Shown piece after piece: positions 10,268-19,176 of a DNA stretch of 43,728 nucleotides. The first letter of the stretch is position 1; each line of letters starts with the position of its first letter. Origin of the DNA: Oceanospirillales bacterium (GTDB lineage: Bacteria > Pseudomonadota > Gammaproteobacteria > Pseudomonadales > Balneatricaceae); contig JAAEYW010000033.1 of the NCBI GenBank assembly GCA_018223185.1, forward strand, positions 1 through 43,728, read 5' to 3'. The notes beneath the pieces are model-generated. The model worked only from the letters and a program-made list of their open reading frames with translations, ran no database searches and was not told where the DNA came from. The position numbers were made by a program, and so were the translations under genes.

Positions 10268-11073
10268 TCGCCTCTCTCACTTTGTAACAGGAACTGCAGA
10301 ACCTGCTCTGCCATCCGTCCCTGTTGCATATTGTTATAAAAGTTGTGACCCTGCCCCGCCAGCATTTTAAACTGAACGGGCCGATACGATTTTTCTAACT
10401 GTAAACGCCTGATAGCCTCCACCCAGTTAACAGCCCGTTGGATACGGTTATCCCCCTGCTGTTGATCAAGATTCACCGACCGTCTCAGGCTACTGTCCCG
10501 CAGATTATCCTGATCACCCACGGTGACCAGCATTGGAATCCGGAGCATCTTATCCAGCTGCACCCGGTCCAGTGCAACGGTTCGGGCGAGACCCCGGGGA
10601 TATTTAACCTGATCATCCGGAAAGCTGTACCAACCCGCACTTCCCAGTGCCATAGCAGCGACCTGCTGCGGATGATGCAAGGCATAGCGATGCGCAAACT
10701 GCGCACCACCAGAATAGCCGGCAAGCATAATTTTCAGGTAGGGCTGCCCATGCATACAGCGCCACAATGCCAGAAAGCTGTTAAGTGCTATATCGGCTCT
10801 GGGCTGACCCGAGCCGGAACAGAGCTGCTGATAACGAGGGAATTTTTGTGAGCTGAACTTTGGCACCACCAGCCAGCATCCCATCTCATCAGCCAGCGGC
10901 CGATAACACTCGATCTGCTCTTCAACATCCCGGGATATGCCATGTACAGCAACCAGCACACGCTTCATATTGCGTACTTTACGCGGTTGATACAGCCATA
11001 AAGGCAACCCGGAAATTGCCGGGAAGATAACCCGCTTCGCCTCTCCTGGAGATGGCAGTAACTCATTTACCAT
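10264..11073 (-). CDS. Alpha/beta hydrolase
   Basis: This 269-residue protein shows the alpha/beta hydrolase fold: oxyanion-region VAVHGISRD, nucleophile elbow GYSGGAQFAHRYALHHP, acid in VTVGDQDNLRD and catalytic histidine in GQGHNFYNN. The closest resemblance is to depolymerase or dienelactone-hydrolase-like enzymes. There is no signal peptide, so it should be cytoplasmic. The substrate is unknown, and an ester or thioester linked to the neighbouring transporter is possible. It overlaps the ABC transporter gene by 11 bases and the lipoprotein gene by four, which implies coupled translation. Confidence 0.85.
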   Translation of the reverse strand: MVNELLPSPGEAKRVIFPAISGLPLWLYQPRKVRNMKRVLVAVHGISRDVEEQIECYRPLADEMGCWLVVPKFSSQKFPRYQQLCSGSGQPRADIALNSFLALWRCMHGQPYLKIMLAGYSGGAQFAHRYALHHPQQVAAMALGSAGWYSFPDDQVKYPRGLARTVALDRVQLDKMLRIPMLVTVGDQDNLRDSSLRRSVNLDQQQGDNRIQRAVNWVEAIRRLQLEKSYRPVQFKMLAGQGHNFYNNMQQGRMAEQVLQFLLQSERGE

Positions 11074-12703
11074 TTAAATACTGCCCCATTACTATCACGT
11101 TATTGTTGTTTACCGGTGTGGCGTCAGGCTCGCCAGATAACGCCCAGCGCTGGGGACAGATCTCATCCGCCCCGTTGAAATCAGCGCAGAGCACGATAGC
11201 ACCCTGAAACGTGCTGGAAAGACTGCGGAGAACCTGCTGCACATCAGAGCTATGATGTGCGACATCCTCATCCAGCAGAAGCAGTGAGGGCTTTCGTAAT
11301 AATGCCCGGGCCAGCATGATCCGGTAAATCAGAGAGGCCGACAGGTTTGCCCCTCCCTCTTCAAGACCAGACTGTAACCCTTGCGCCAACTCCTGCGGAT
11401 TATCCAGGCGACACACTGCAGACACCGCCTGAAGATCTTCATCACTCAGTTTGCGGGCACCATACAGAAGATTCTTTTTCAGGGTTCCCCTTAGCAACGG
11501 CAGAGATGAACTGACAAGGCATAGATGCTGACTGATCACCCGGCTCCGGTAACTCTTTATATTTTTATCACCGAGCAAAATACGGCCACCACTGATCCGG
11601 GTGAGCCCGGCAATGGCTGACAACAAGGTGCTCTTGCCGCTACCCGACCCACCACAGAGAAGAATCCGGCTATTGGCATGAATAGTAAAAGACTGAGGCG
11701 CCAGACGGTTAGCGCAACACACCTCCTGCAGTTCAACCTTAAATACTCCGGCAACCCTGCTCCGTCGCCCTTCTCTGAATGAATCACGACTCAGAAACTG
11801 GACCAGCTTTTTCTCTGCGACTTTTTTCAACGTCCAGAATTCATAAAGCCGGGTCAATCGCCGCAACTGCCCCAGAAGATACAGGGCTGCGGTCATCAAC
11901 ACCGCCATATACTGAGCGCTGATAATATTTTGCTGCTGCAAATGTAGCCCTGTACCGATCAGAGACAACATCGCAAATAATAAGATAGCTTCATTCATCC
12001 CCCGCATCAGCGCGGAAGTACGGGCTTTACGGATCTGACTTTGCATTAACCGGTTCGACTGCCGGAGAAAACGCCGTGTCTCTTTCCCTGGCTGGTTATA
12101 GGCACGAATTAAAGGCAGCTGACGCAGCTTTTCGGTCACATTGCGTATCATCTCCCCCCGGCGGCGGCGCAATTGCTCTGATTGTACAAACAGATACCGT
12201 CCCAGCAGATAGTTGCCCGCGACTGCGACCAGCAAAGGAACCAGCAGAGCGACCACCAGCAGATAGTGCAATTGCAACAGAGCCAGCAGAGACACCGTAA
12301 ACCAGAGTCCAATCACAATCAGCGGCGCCATTCCCTGAACAATCCAGTTACGAATAGAGGTCATATCCCCCGTCAGTCTCAGCAATGTGCCGCCTTTGTC
12401 TGCAACACGGAAATCCTCAGGCGACAGATGTTGCGATTTTTCAAACACCCGGTGTCTTAACTGGAAAATATAACGCTGCGCCAGCAGTTCTGCATAAAAC
12501 CGCTCGATATATCGTCCTGCAGCCAGCAACATTATCACCACAGCCCCCAGTCCCCAGGCAACCGACGACGGCTGATCAGTGCCTTCTACAACATGGCGCC
12601 CCCAACCGATCAGTAAGATCAGGCAGACTGATTGCAGGACACCAGTCGCAGCAAGCAGCAACAGCTGCTGCCAGCGTTTCTCAGCCAGAATGGGCGGTAG
12701 CAT
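11063..12703 (-). CDS. Half-size ABC transporter (TMD-NBD fusion) with degenerate ATPase motifs
   Basis: The 546-residue protein has a six-helix transmembrane domain (about 1-300) followed by a nucleotide-binding domain, laid out like CydC-type exporters. Walker A is intact (CGGSGSGKSTLL, about 350) and Walker B keeps the catalytic glutamate (LLLLDED). The Q-loop glutamine is replaced (CLVSSS), the signature reads NLSASL instead of LSGGQ, the D-loop is AHHSSD, and the switch histidine is missing (VLCADFN). A homodimer would therefore have poor ATPase sites. The start at 12703 is chosen because GGGG precedes it and MLPPILAEKRW matches the usual CydC-like beginning; a GTG at 12742 is the alternative. 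It overlaps both neighbours in the operon. Confidence 0.88.
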   Translation of the reverse strand: MLPPILAEKRWQQLLLLAATGVLQSVCLILLIGWGRHVVEGTDQPSSVAWGLGAVVIMLLAAGRYIERFYAELLAQRYIFQLRHRVFEKSQHLSPEDFRVADKGGTLLRLTGDMTSIRNWIVQGMAPLIVIGLWFTVSLLALLQLHYLLVVALLVPLLVAVAGNYLLGRYLFVQSEQLRRRRGEMIRNVTEKLRQLPLIRAYNQPGKETRRFLRQSNRLMQSQIRKARTSALMRGMNEAILLFAMLSLIGTGLHLQQQNIISAQYMAVLMTAALYLLGQLRRLTRLYEFWTLKKVAEKKLVQFLSRDSFREGRRSRVAGVFKVELQEVCCANRLAPQSFTIHANSRILLCGGSGSGKSTLLSAIAGLTRISGGRILLGDKNIKSYRSRVISQHLCLVSSSLPLLRGTLKKNLLYGARKLSDEDLQAVSAVCRLDNPQELAQGLQSGLEEGGANLSASLIYRIMLARALLRKPSLLLLDEDVAHHSSDVQQVLRSLSSTFQGAIVLCADFNGADEICPQRWALSGEPDATPVNNNNVIVMGQYLNGK

Positions 12704-13742
12704 ACTTATCAGCCCCAAACAGACTGCCCAGAATATAATCACGGGTGTTGTTCCGGTGAAAATCGTTCAGATCAAGTATGGGTAATCCAAGACTGGCCCG
12801 GGCTTCATCACAGCTTAATGGTGAACGGGAAATGAGTCCGCCAACCCCCAGAACACTGATGCCTGCATGCAGCACCGTCTGAGCGGTCATAGTGGCGGCG
12901 ATAGCCCCATCGGCAGCAACCAGAGCAGCACTTATCTCGCTAATAAACTGGTTACTCTCCAGCAGCGCCCGGTTTTCCGGCTGCAGAATCCCATCCGCCA
13001 CCTCGACAATAAGAATGTCAGCCCCCTGTTGTACCGCATCAGCTTTAAACTGCTGCAATATAGAGATCAGCTGTGCCGGCTTCATGCCCACCGTAGAGGG
13101 GTAACCGGCATCAAGAAAATCAACCACCCTGTCCGCGCCCGCATCAAGCATGCGCCAATAATCGGGACCTGCACCGGTGCCGGTCAGTTTCGTAGCAGAA
13201 ATACGGTAACCCACCTGCCGTAATCCATTAGCAGCGGCACAGGCCAGTGTTGTTTTCCCACTATTCATATCACTTCCCATCACGAGCAGGGTCGGTAACT
13301 TCTGCAGAGAAACGGGACTGACTTTCAGCGTATTGAGGGGCGCAAACTGACTCAGATTGAGGGTTTTACCCGTGCTGTCACAGAGCAATCCGAGCGCGGT
13401 AATTTCAGTCGCACCTTTTACGCCGGCATGTCGCTGTATTACCTCGGCGGCGATACCGCCAGCCGCAACCAGGTGACATGCTCCCAGCTGATCCGGCACC
13501 TGTGCGTGAAACTGTCCGGTAGCGTACCGATCAGCTGCCGCGACAATAATCTCATCCCCCGGATAAAGGTGCTCCCTTCGGCCAAAGGTATTTTCCAACC
13601 GGGTATGGTGCCGAATGCGATCAACCCGGGCCAGCATAAGATCACCTGAGCGGGGTTTTCCCTGTCCCAGTTTAGTTGCGACAGAGAGGTCTGCATTCCG
13701 GGTAATATAGCTGTGTTTAGCTTGAGCAATTCGTTTCTGCAT
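12681..13742 (-). CDS. P-loop NTPase of unknown function
   Basis: The 353-residue product has an N-terminal region of about 140 residues (with PRSGDLMLARVDRIRHH and YPGDEIIVAAADRYA) and a C-terminal P-loop domain with GSDMNSGKTTLACAAANGL near residue 185. The second half contains ADILIVEVADGILQPENRAL, a Walker B-like strand. The fold looks like the SIMIBI class (dethiobiotin synthetase or CobQ-like), enzymes that activate carboxylates with ATP, but I cannot assign a reaction. The start ATG at 13742 has AGGTGA upstream; a GTG three codons earlier overlaps the previous stop. It is part of the eight-gene operon. Confidence 0.75.
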   Translation of the reverse strand: MQKRIAQAKHSYITRNADLSVATKLGQGKPRSGDLMLARVDRIRHHTRLENTFGRREHLYPGDEIIVAAADRYATGQFHAQVPDQLGACHLVAAGGIAAEVIQRHAGVKGATEITALGLLCDSTGKTLNLSQFAPLNTLKVSPVSLQKLPTLLVMGSDMNSGKTTLACAAANGLRQVGYRISATKLTGTGAGPDYWRMLDAGADRVVDFLDAGYPSTVGMKPAQLISILQQFKADAVQQGADILIVEVADGILQPENRALLESNQFISEISAALVAADGAIAATMTAQTVLHAGISVLGVGGLISRSPLSCDEARASLGLPILDLNDFHRNNTRDYILGSLFGADKYATAHSG

Positions 13743-13747
13743 CACAT

Positions 13748-14392
13748 TCACCTGGAGGTAATGTTGTAGACAGTGCGGGCAATTCGCTTCGCAGTGGCAC
13801 GTTCCGGCGGGAGAATTCGTTCGACTTCGACCTGCCGCGTTCTGCCATAACGATCAGTCTTTACCTGTTTCATGACCAGCTTCAGTTCCGGTGAATATGA
13901 CAACACAAGTTGTTCCCGGACTTTTTCAAGGAAGCGTTTATCGACAACCACCCGCATACAGCTGTATTCATGGGTTTTCAGTTGCTGCGTTTTACTCAGA
14001 GAGAAATTTCCGCTTCCATCATAGCTGCAACGCCATAATCGTGTTGTAGTACCCTTCTGCAAATCCCTGCGAGTCAGATCAAACCGAACAGATTCACGGT
14101 CACTGAAGGGCTTTAGCTCTACCTCACCTAAATCAGGCACAAACTGATCATAACCGCCAGGCTGTTCACTGAAGCGCCGGTATTCCAGCACTGGGAAATA
14201 TGGCAGATAGGAGCGTTTATACTGGCGTTTACGCTGGTCTTCCCAAAGACTCCACTCTTTAGTCGCTGACAACAGTTTCTCTACACCACCATCGGAGTAG
14301 ACTACAACACTACCCGGTTTTATTTCAGCCATGCTAATAGCTGGAACAAAAACCAGAAGTGCGGCCATTCTAGCTATATGCTTCTGTCTCAT
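13748..14392 (-). CDS. Secreted protein of unknown function
   Basis: The 214-residue product starts with a Sec signal peptide ending near SMAE (about residue 22). The mature part is basic and rich in arginine and tyrosine and has two cysteines in RLWRCSYDG and EYSCMRVVVD that may pair in the periplasm. I recognise no family. The start at 14392 is selected over one 16 codons upstream because GGGGAG precedes it six bases away and the signal peptide then begins normally. It overlaps the sensor kinase gene by 23 bases, so it is probably controlled by that kinase's regulator and could be a periplasmic partner of the kinase or transporter. Confidence 0.75.
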   Translation of the reverse strand: MRQKHIARMAALLVFVPAISMAEIKPGSVVVYSDGGVEKLLSATKEWSLWEDQRKRQYKRSYLPYFPVLEYRRFSEQPGGYDQFVPDLGEVELKPFSDRESVRFDLTRRDLQKGTTTRLWRCSYDGSGNFSLSKTQQLKTHEYSCMRVVVDKRFLEKVREQLVLSYSPELKLVMKQVKTDRYGRTRQVEVERILPPERATAKRIARTVYNITSR

Positions 14393-15749
14393 CGTTTCTC
14401 CCCTCTTCAATGGATTCTTTTCCGGACTGAGGTATATCAATAATCACTTCCAGACCTCCGGATCTGGCGGCATGCAAGCACATATGACCACCATAACTAT
14501 TCACCACAGACTGACAGATCGACAGCCCCAGACCATAATTACTATCCCCCTGTTCATCGACACGGGTTCCTCTTAAACACATAGTGTCAATTTTATCCGG
14601 GGGGATACCCGGGCCATCATCACTGACGATAATGGTCCAGTCTCCGTGACTCTCTCTGATACTTAACTGCACTCTGGAGCGGGCATAACGCCAGGCGTTG
14701 TCGAGCAGATTACCCACCAGCTCCAACATATCATCGCGATCAAACGGAACGGCAAACTCCGGAACCTGCTGAACCAGCTCTATCGGGTCATCACGGTTAC
14801 GCTGGCGGTTTAATAACTGAACCAGATAGGGCAGTTCTTCCCGGGGATTAAATAACTCACCCGGATTAGGTGACCCTGCAATTTTTGCGCGCCGTAACTC
14901 TCCTTCAATACGACGCTGGAGCTGAGTATAAATCTGTTTCAGGCTCTCTCGATTATCTTCAACTTCGGTCGCCTGAGACAGTATTTGCAGATGCTGCAAA
15001 GGGAGTTTCAGTTCATGAGCCAGGTTACCGGTCGCTGTTCTGGAACGGCTCAGCTGTTTGCCAGAACGATCAACCAGACGTTCAATGGCATCAGCCAGCG
15101 GCTTAATCTCCTCCGGAATGCCCTTCGGTAGATTGACAGCCCCACTGAGTTTCCCTCTGACCAGAGCGTTTTGCAGAGGCTTCAGGCTGGCAAAGCCCCA
15201 ATGCAATATACTGCGCTGCAACAATATAATTAACAGGGTCAGGGCGACTAAAACAGACAACAGGTAATACTCATATTCTTTCTGGCGGGCAATAAAAGCA
15301 CTGATATCCTCTGCCACCCAGATGGTTACATCCTGGTTATGTTTACGAACACCCTGTTGCCATATTTGCCAGTGTTCATCACCCGGACCGCCAGTCTGTG
15401 ATTGAACCTGACGACCCGGGGGAAGCAGGTCAACACCGGGTTTTATATCCCACAGGCTGCGGGAGCGAAGCTCTCCGCCCTCCCAGCGAACAATGTAATA
15501 ATGGCCTGATCGAACCCGGTTAAAAATCTCAGAGACCTTGTTTTCATTAATCTTCCAGCGTCCGTCAGACCATTGCAGTGCCGTGATGATATTTCCAACA
15601 TCATTTTCCAGCCTTGAGCCAATATACTCACTGGTAATACGATTGATCCCCGTATGCATCAACAACAACAGCAGCACAAAAGCCGGGACGATCAACAGAA
15701 TAAGTCCCCGTCGGATCTTCCGCTCCAGCGATGGCCTCACTTTGCTCAT
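14370..15749 (-). CDS. Sensor histidine kinase (PhoQ/QseC-like)
   Basis: This 459-residue inner-membrane kinase has transmembrane helices at about 15-34 and 163-182 enclosing a periplasmic sensor of roughly 125 residues, then a HAMP-like linker, a phosphoacceptor helix with GNLAHELKLPLQHLQ (histidine near 245) and a catalytic domain with NLLDNAWRYA, SDDGPGIPPDKID and NYGLGLSICQSVV. The periplasmic part (DVGNIITALQWSDGRW) resembles PhoQ/CarS-type sensors. It overlaps the response-regulator gene by four bases (ATGA). The stimulus is unknown, though the PepSY protein at the operon head may modulate it. Confidence 0.92.
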   Translation of the reverse strand: MSKVRPSLERKIRRGLILLIVPAFVLLLLLMHTGINRITSEYIGSRLENDVGNIITALQWSDGRWKINENKVSEIFNRVRSGHYYIVRWEGGELRSRSLWDIKPGVDLLPPGRQVQSQTGGPGDEHWQIWQQGVRKHNQDVTIWVAEDISAFIARQKEYEYYLLSVLVALTLLIILLQRSILHWGFASLKPLQNALVRGKLSGAVNLPKGIPEEIKPLADAIERLVDRSGKQLSRSRTATGNLAHELKLPLQHLQILSQATEVEDNRESLKQIYTQLQRRIEGELRRAKIAGSPNPGELFNPREELPYLVQLLNRQRNRDDPIELVQQVPEFAVPFDRDDMLELVGNLLDNAWRYARSRVQLSIRESHGDWTIIVSDDGPGIPPDKIDTMCLRGTRVDEQGDSNYGLGLSICQSVVNSYGGHMCLHAARSGGLEVIIDIPQSGKESIEEGRNDETEAYS

Positions 15750-16420
15750 GAGTCACACCTCTCTGCCTGCAGGCAGTATCCCTGCCCTCTGCGCGTTTTA
15801 ATAAACGCTTTACCAAACCGCTGGCGTAATCGATTGATATAGACTTCGATAACATTGCTATCGCGTATCTGTTCCTCTTCATAGACATGTTCAGAGAGGA
15901 CTGTTTTACTCACTAAACGGCCCGGATTCATCAACAGATAGCGGAGCAGGCGAAACTCTATACCGGTTAACTGAAATTCATCGCCTGCCTGACTGCGGGC
16001 GATTTGGGTGTCCAGATTTAGCGTGACCCCAGCGTACTCCAGTTGCTGTGAAGTCTGACCATAACGCCTGCGAACCAGCGCTTCCAGACGCGCCATCAGC
16101 TCTTCCATAAAGAAAGGTTTACCCAGATAGTCATCGGCACCCGCTTTCAGACCATCCACCCGTTCCTGCCAGCTATCCCGGGCTGTCAGTATCAGAACCG
16201 GAGTATCAATCTGCTCTGCACGCATCTCCCTCAGCACCTCCAGCCCCGGTTTTTGTGGCAGGCCAAGATCGAGAATAATCACATCAAAACTGATTTCCCG
16301 GATAAGAAAAGCGCCATCAACACCATCAGCTGAAGTATCAACAACATACCCATTTTTTTGCAGCTGGTTACGAAGTTCCTCCACCAGTCTGACATCATCT
16401 TCTATCACCAGAACTCGCAT
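15746..16420 (-). CDS. OmpR/QseB-type response regulator
   Basis: The 224-residue protein has a receiver domain (acidic pocket VIEDDVRL, phosphoacceptor aspartate in VIILDLGLPQ near residue 51, threonine in LTARDSW, lysine in GKPFFMEEL) and a C-terminal winged-helix DNA-binding domain (GIEFRLLRYLLMNPGRLVS, ending SNVIEVYINRLRQRF). It should accept phosphate from the adjoining kinase. A direct repeat of the PmrA/QseB kind lies upstream of the operon, which fits autoregulation. The spacing is five bases from the PepSY gene and an ATGA overlap to the kinase. Confidence 0.95.
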   Translation of the reverse strand: MRVLVIEDDVRLVEELRNQLQKNGYVVDTSADGVDGAFLIREISFDVIILDLGLPQKPGLEVLREMRAEQIDTPVLILTARDSWQERVDGLKAGADDYLGKPFFMEELMARLEALVRRRYGQTSQQLEYAGVTLNLDTQIARSQAGDEFQLTGIEFRLLRYLLMNPGRLVSKTVLSEHVYEEEQIRDSNVIEVYINRLRQRFGKAFIKTRRGQGYCLQAERCDS

Positions 16421-16425
16421 AAGGA

Positions 16426-16740
16426 TTACTCTCCGAAGGATTCCTGTAACAGCTTACCGGTCACTGCATCAAACTCGTACACACTGACGTGACCATCCGC
16501 ATGAAGCACTTCGACCTCATAGGTGAAATCGTCATCATTCTGCTCAAGTTCAAGATCCAGCATACGCCCCCGGGTGAGCACCAGATGCAGTGACAACAAC
16601 TGATCAAAAGAGACAATCCGGCCCGTTGAAACCAGTTCAGCTGCATAATCCGGATCAACCATGTCCTGCGGGTCAGCGTAAACAACGCAGACACGTAGAA
16701 ATAGGATAAATGCAAAGACTGCTTTAAGGAGGTATGACAT
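16426..16740 (-). CDS. PepSY-like periplasmic protein
   Basis: The 104-residue product has a signal peptide (cleavage near VYAD) and a mature region of about 80 residues in which YEVEVLHADGHVSVYEFDAVTGKLL is the hallmark of a PepSY repeat, split here as YEVEVLHADGHVSVYEFDAV plus TGKLL. Small PepSY proteins commonly head two-component operons and may modulate the kinase in the periplasm. The ATG at 16740 is preferred to a TTG seven codons upstream. The gene opens an operon of eight genes running to 9875, with a PmrA/QseB-like box 48 bases before it. Confidence 0.8.
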   Translation of the reverse strand: MSYLLKAVFAFILFLRVCVVYADPQDMVDPDYAAELVSTGRIVSFDQLLSLHLVLTRGRMLDLELEQNDDDFTYEVEVLHADGHVSVYEFDAVTGKLLQESFGE

Positions 16741-16787
16741 ATCTGTCTTATGCTTTCTCAAGTTAACCCATAGTTTAGACGGGCTAA

Positions 16788-16804
16788 CTTAAATGAAACT
16801 TAAA
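16788..16804 (-). promoter_or_regulatory. PmrA/QseB-like direct-repeat box upstream of the PepSY operon
   Basis: On the minus strand the sequence is TTTAAG-TTTCA-TTTAAG, two identical hexamers with a five-base spacer, an 11-base period as in PmrA and QseB binding sites. It lies about 48 bases before the PepSY start codon, near the expected -35 position, and the operon encodes a regulator of that subfamily. Autoregulation is the inference. Confidence 0.6.
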
Positions 16805-16956
16805 AAAGAATAAATACAGGTATTTAAAGGGAAAACAATAAGAAAAACACGCTGGGGCAATAGCACCGTTGACAGTAAAACAGATATTCATCGGACAGCA
16901 GAGGTTTCCGTAAGAATCTGTTTGCACCCGACTGTGTTAAGAGCTGCGCGCAAACA

Positions 16957-19176
16957 TTAGTCAGAATTGATGTCAGTCGGGAGAGGTATAAAGCCGCCAT
17001 TGGTGCCAAGCAGTTCAGCCAGGTCTTCAGCGGTAAGCGGCCGGCTAAACAAAAAGCCCTGCACCTCTTCACAGGCATGCTGCTGCAGGAATTTAAGCTG
17101 AGACACCTCTTCAACCCCCTCTGCGGTAACACTCAGTCCAAGATTATGGGCAACAGCAATAATCGCCTGAGTCACTGAAGCATCGCCCGGGTCTGTCGTC
17201 ACATGGGTGATAAATGAGCGATCCACCTTCAATCGATCGATAGGAAAACGTTTCAGATAACTGAGACTGGAATAGCCGGTGCCGAAGTCATCAATCGCAA
17301 GCTGTACACCCAAAGCCTTTAAGCGATGCAGGGTTTCTACCGACCCTTCAACATCATCCATCAACATATTTTCGGTGATTTCGAGTTCCAGACAATCAAC
17401 TGGCAACCCTGTATCGAGCAACACCTGATCAACCAGCTTTTCAAGATTTTGCCTGGCAAACTGACGCACCGAAAGGTTAACCGCAACCCTGATTTTCGGC
17501 AATCCCTGAAGCTGCCACTGTCGTGTTTGCCGACACGCCTCTCTCATTACCCATTCACCGATGGGTGCAATCAATCCGGTTTCTTCTGCTATCGGAATAA
17601 ATTCAACCGGCGAAACAAAACCCAGCTGGCGACTGTTCCAGCGCAGCAACGCCTCAACACCGACTATTTTGCCACTACTCATCGCTACCTGGGGCTGATA
17701 ATTCAGCGACAGCTCATTCGTGGCAATCGCATGACGCAGATGGCTTTCCAGCTCCAGCCTGCGTTTGGCAACGACATTCATCGACTTAACGAACAGCTCA
17801 TAACCATTTTTGCCCGCATGCTTAACATAATACATAGCCGCATCAACGTTTTTCATCAGGCTGTCTACATCTTCACCATGATGAGGAAAAATAGCGATCC
17901 CGATACTGGGTGTGATAACCACTTCATGGCCGGCAAGATCAATCGACAGACCGATAGACTCAAGAATCCGGCGGGCAACATTCTCAGCATCCCGGATCTG
18001 ATTGATTTCAGGCAACAGAACAGTGAACTCATCACCACCGAACCGGGCCACCAGCGGAGGCGGACTGCCCTCAGTGAACACAGTCAGGTCAGCGTCAGTA
18101 GAATTCAGCAGGCCCTGATCTGAAACCCGATCAGCCGTGCGGACACTGTCCGTCAACCGTCGCGCCACTTCCTTCAATAACAGATCGCCTATACCGTGAC
18201 CAAATGTATCGTTAATCCGCTTAAAATTATCCAGATCAAGAAATAGCACAGCCCCCAGGCACCCTTTGCGCTCCGCCTGATCGATTGCCAACTGCACCCG
18301 GTCACAGAATACACTCCGGTTTGAAAGGCCTGTCAGGCTATCAAACCGTGCCAGTTTCAACACCTGATCCTGAGCCTGCTTCAGTTCAGAAACATCCAGC
18401 ATAGTTCCGGCAATAATTGTTGTATTGCCCTGCTCATCACAAAAGACCTCAGCCTGATGCTGAACACTCTTAACACTCTGACCCGGCAGGCTGATACTGT
18501 GATTGATCCCAGACATAAAACCGGAGTAGCGGCAGTTCAGCAGTTGTTCAAGCCAGTGCCGCATCTGCGGCCTTTCATTCGCGGGGACACAACGCAGAAA
18601 GGTTCGAATACCGGCATGAGTAAGTCCACGCTTACTTCCCAGTAGCTGATAAAACTGATCAGACCAGTATACTTCGCCACTATTCCGATGCCACTCCCAG
18701 TTCCCCAGCCGGGCAATACGCTGAGCATTCCCCAGGCGCGCTTCACTCTTTTGCAACTGGCGCAACTGTTCAGTGGTATTGCTGGCGCGGATCATATAAT
18801 TCAGACGGTGCCCCAGAACTTTCCAGTTAAAGGGTTTGGAAACAAAATCGGTGGCCCCGGCGGCATAAGCCTCACGAACAGAGTCAATATCATCCTGGCC
18901 AGTTGCCATCAGGATCGGCACCAGCTTTCCGCAGGGCATACTGCGCAACTGACGGCAGACATCAAAGCCATTCAATCCCGGCATCTCGACATCCATCAGA
19001 ACAATATCTGGCTGCGAGTCCTGAAAGTCCTGAAGCGCAACCACGCCATTATCCGCCAACAGTACTTCGAAACCTTCCTGTTCAAGGGAGTGACTGGCCA
19101 GAATCCGGGCTGTGAGATCATCATCAACTACCAGCACCCGGTAGGCCGAAGGTTTGTTATCCACCTCACCCCTCAT
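16957..19176 (-). CDS. Receiver-PAS-GGDEF-EAL response regulator (c-di-GMP output protein)
   Basis: The 739-residue cytoplasmic protein has a CheY-like receiver (phosphoacceptor in [16 protein letters not shown], near residue 60), a PAS-like domain (about 155-270), GGDEF (signature near 377) and EAL (EALLRW near 506, then [10 protein letters not shown]). Both output signatures are complete. The RxxD inhibitory motif (RTAD) is present but is separated from GGDEF by an inserted segment of about 24 residues ([14 protein letters not shown] onward). It overlaps the hybrid kinase gene upstream and is its likely phosphorylation target through the Hpt domain. The start is ATG at 19176, with GTG two codons earlier as alternative. 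It is the last gene of the seven-gene locus. Confidence 0.93.
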   Translation of the reverse strand: MRGEVDNKPSAYRVLVVDDDLTARILASHSLEQEGFEVLLADNGVVALQDFQDSQPDIVLMDVEMPGLNGFDVCRQLRSMPCGKLVPILMATGQDDIDSVREAYAAGATDFVSKPFNWKVLGHRLNYMIRASNTTEQLRQLQKSEARLGNAQRIARLGNWEWHRNSGEVYWSDQFYQLLGSKRGLTHAGIRTFLRCVPANERPQMRHWLEQLLNCRYSGFMSGINHSISLPGQSVKSVQHQAEVFCDEQGNTTIIAGTMLDVSELKQAQDQVLKLARFDSLTGLSNRSVFCDRVQLAIDQAERKGCLGAVLFLDLDNFKRINDTFGHGIGDLLLKEVARRLTDSVRTADRVSDQGLLNSTDADLTVFTEGSPPPLVARFGGDEFTVLLPEINQIRDAENVARRILESIGLSIDLAGHEVVITPSIGIAIFPHHGEDVDSLMKNVDAAMYYVKHAGKNGYELFVKSMNVVAKRRLELESHLRHAIATNELSLNYQPQVAMSSGKIVGVEALLRWNSRQLGFVSPVEFIPIAEETGLIAPIGEWVMREACRQTRQWQLQGLPKIRVAVNLSVRQFARQNLEKLVDQVLLDTGLPVDCLELEITENMLMDDVEGSVETLHRLKALGVQLAIDDFGTGYSSLSYLKRFPIDRLKVDRSFITHVTTDPGDASVTQAIIAVAHNLGLSVTAEGVEEVSQLKFLQQHACEEVQGFLFSRPLTAEDLAELLGTNGGFIPLPTDINSD

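Noticed and set aside
12076-12738. Several plus-strand open frames opposite the ABC transporter
   Set aside because: They are mutually overlapping, low in complexity and opposite a gene with recognisable motifs.
17326-18123. 265-codon plus-strand open frame opposite the GGDEF-EAL gene
   Set aside because: It is antisense to a clearly conserved protein, lacks a family resemblance and a good ribosome site, and its composition follows the codon pattern of the opposite strand.
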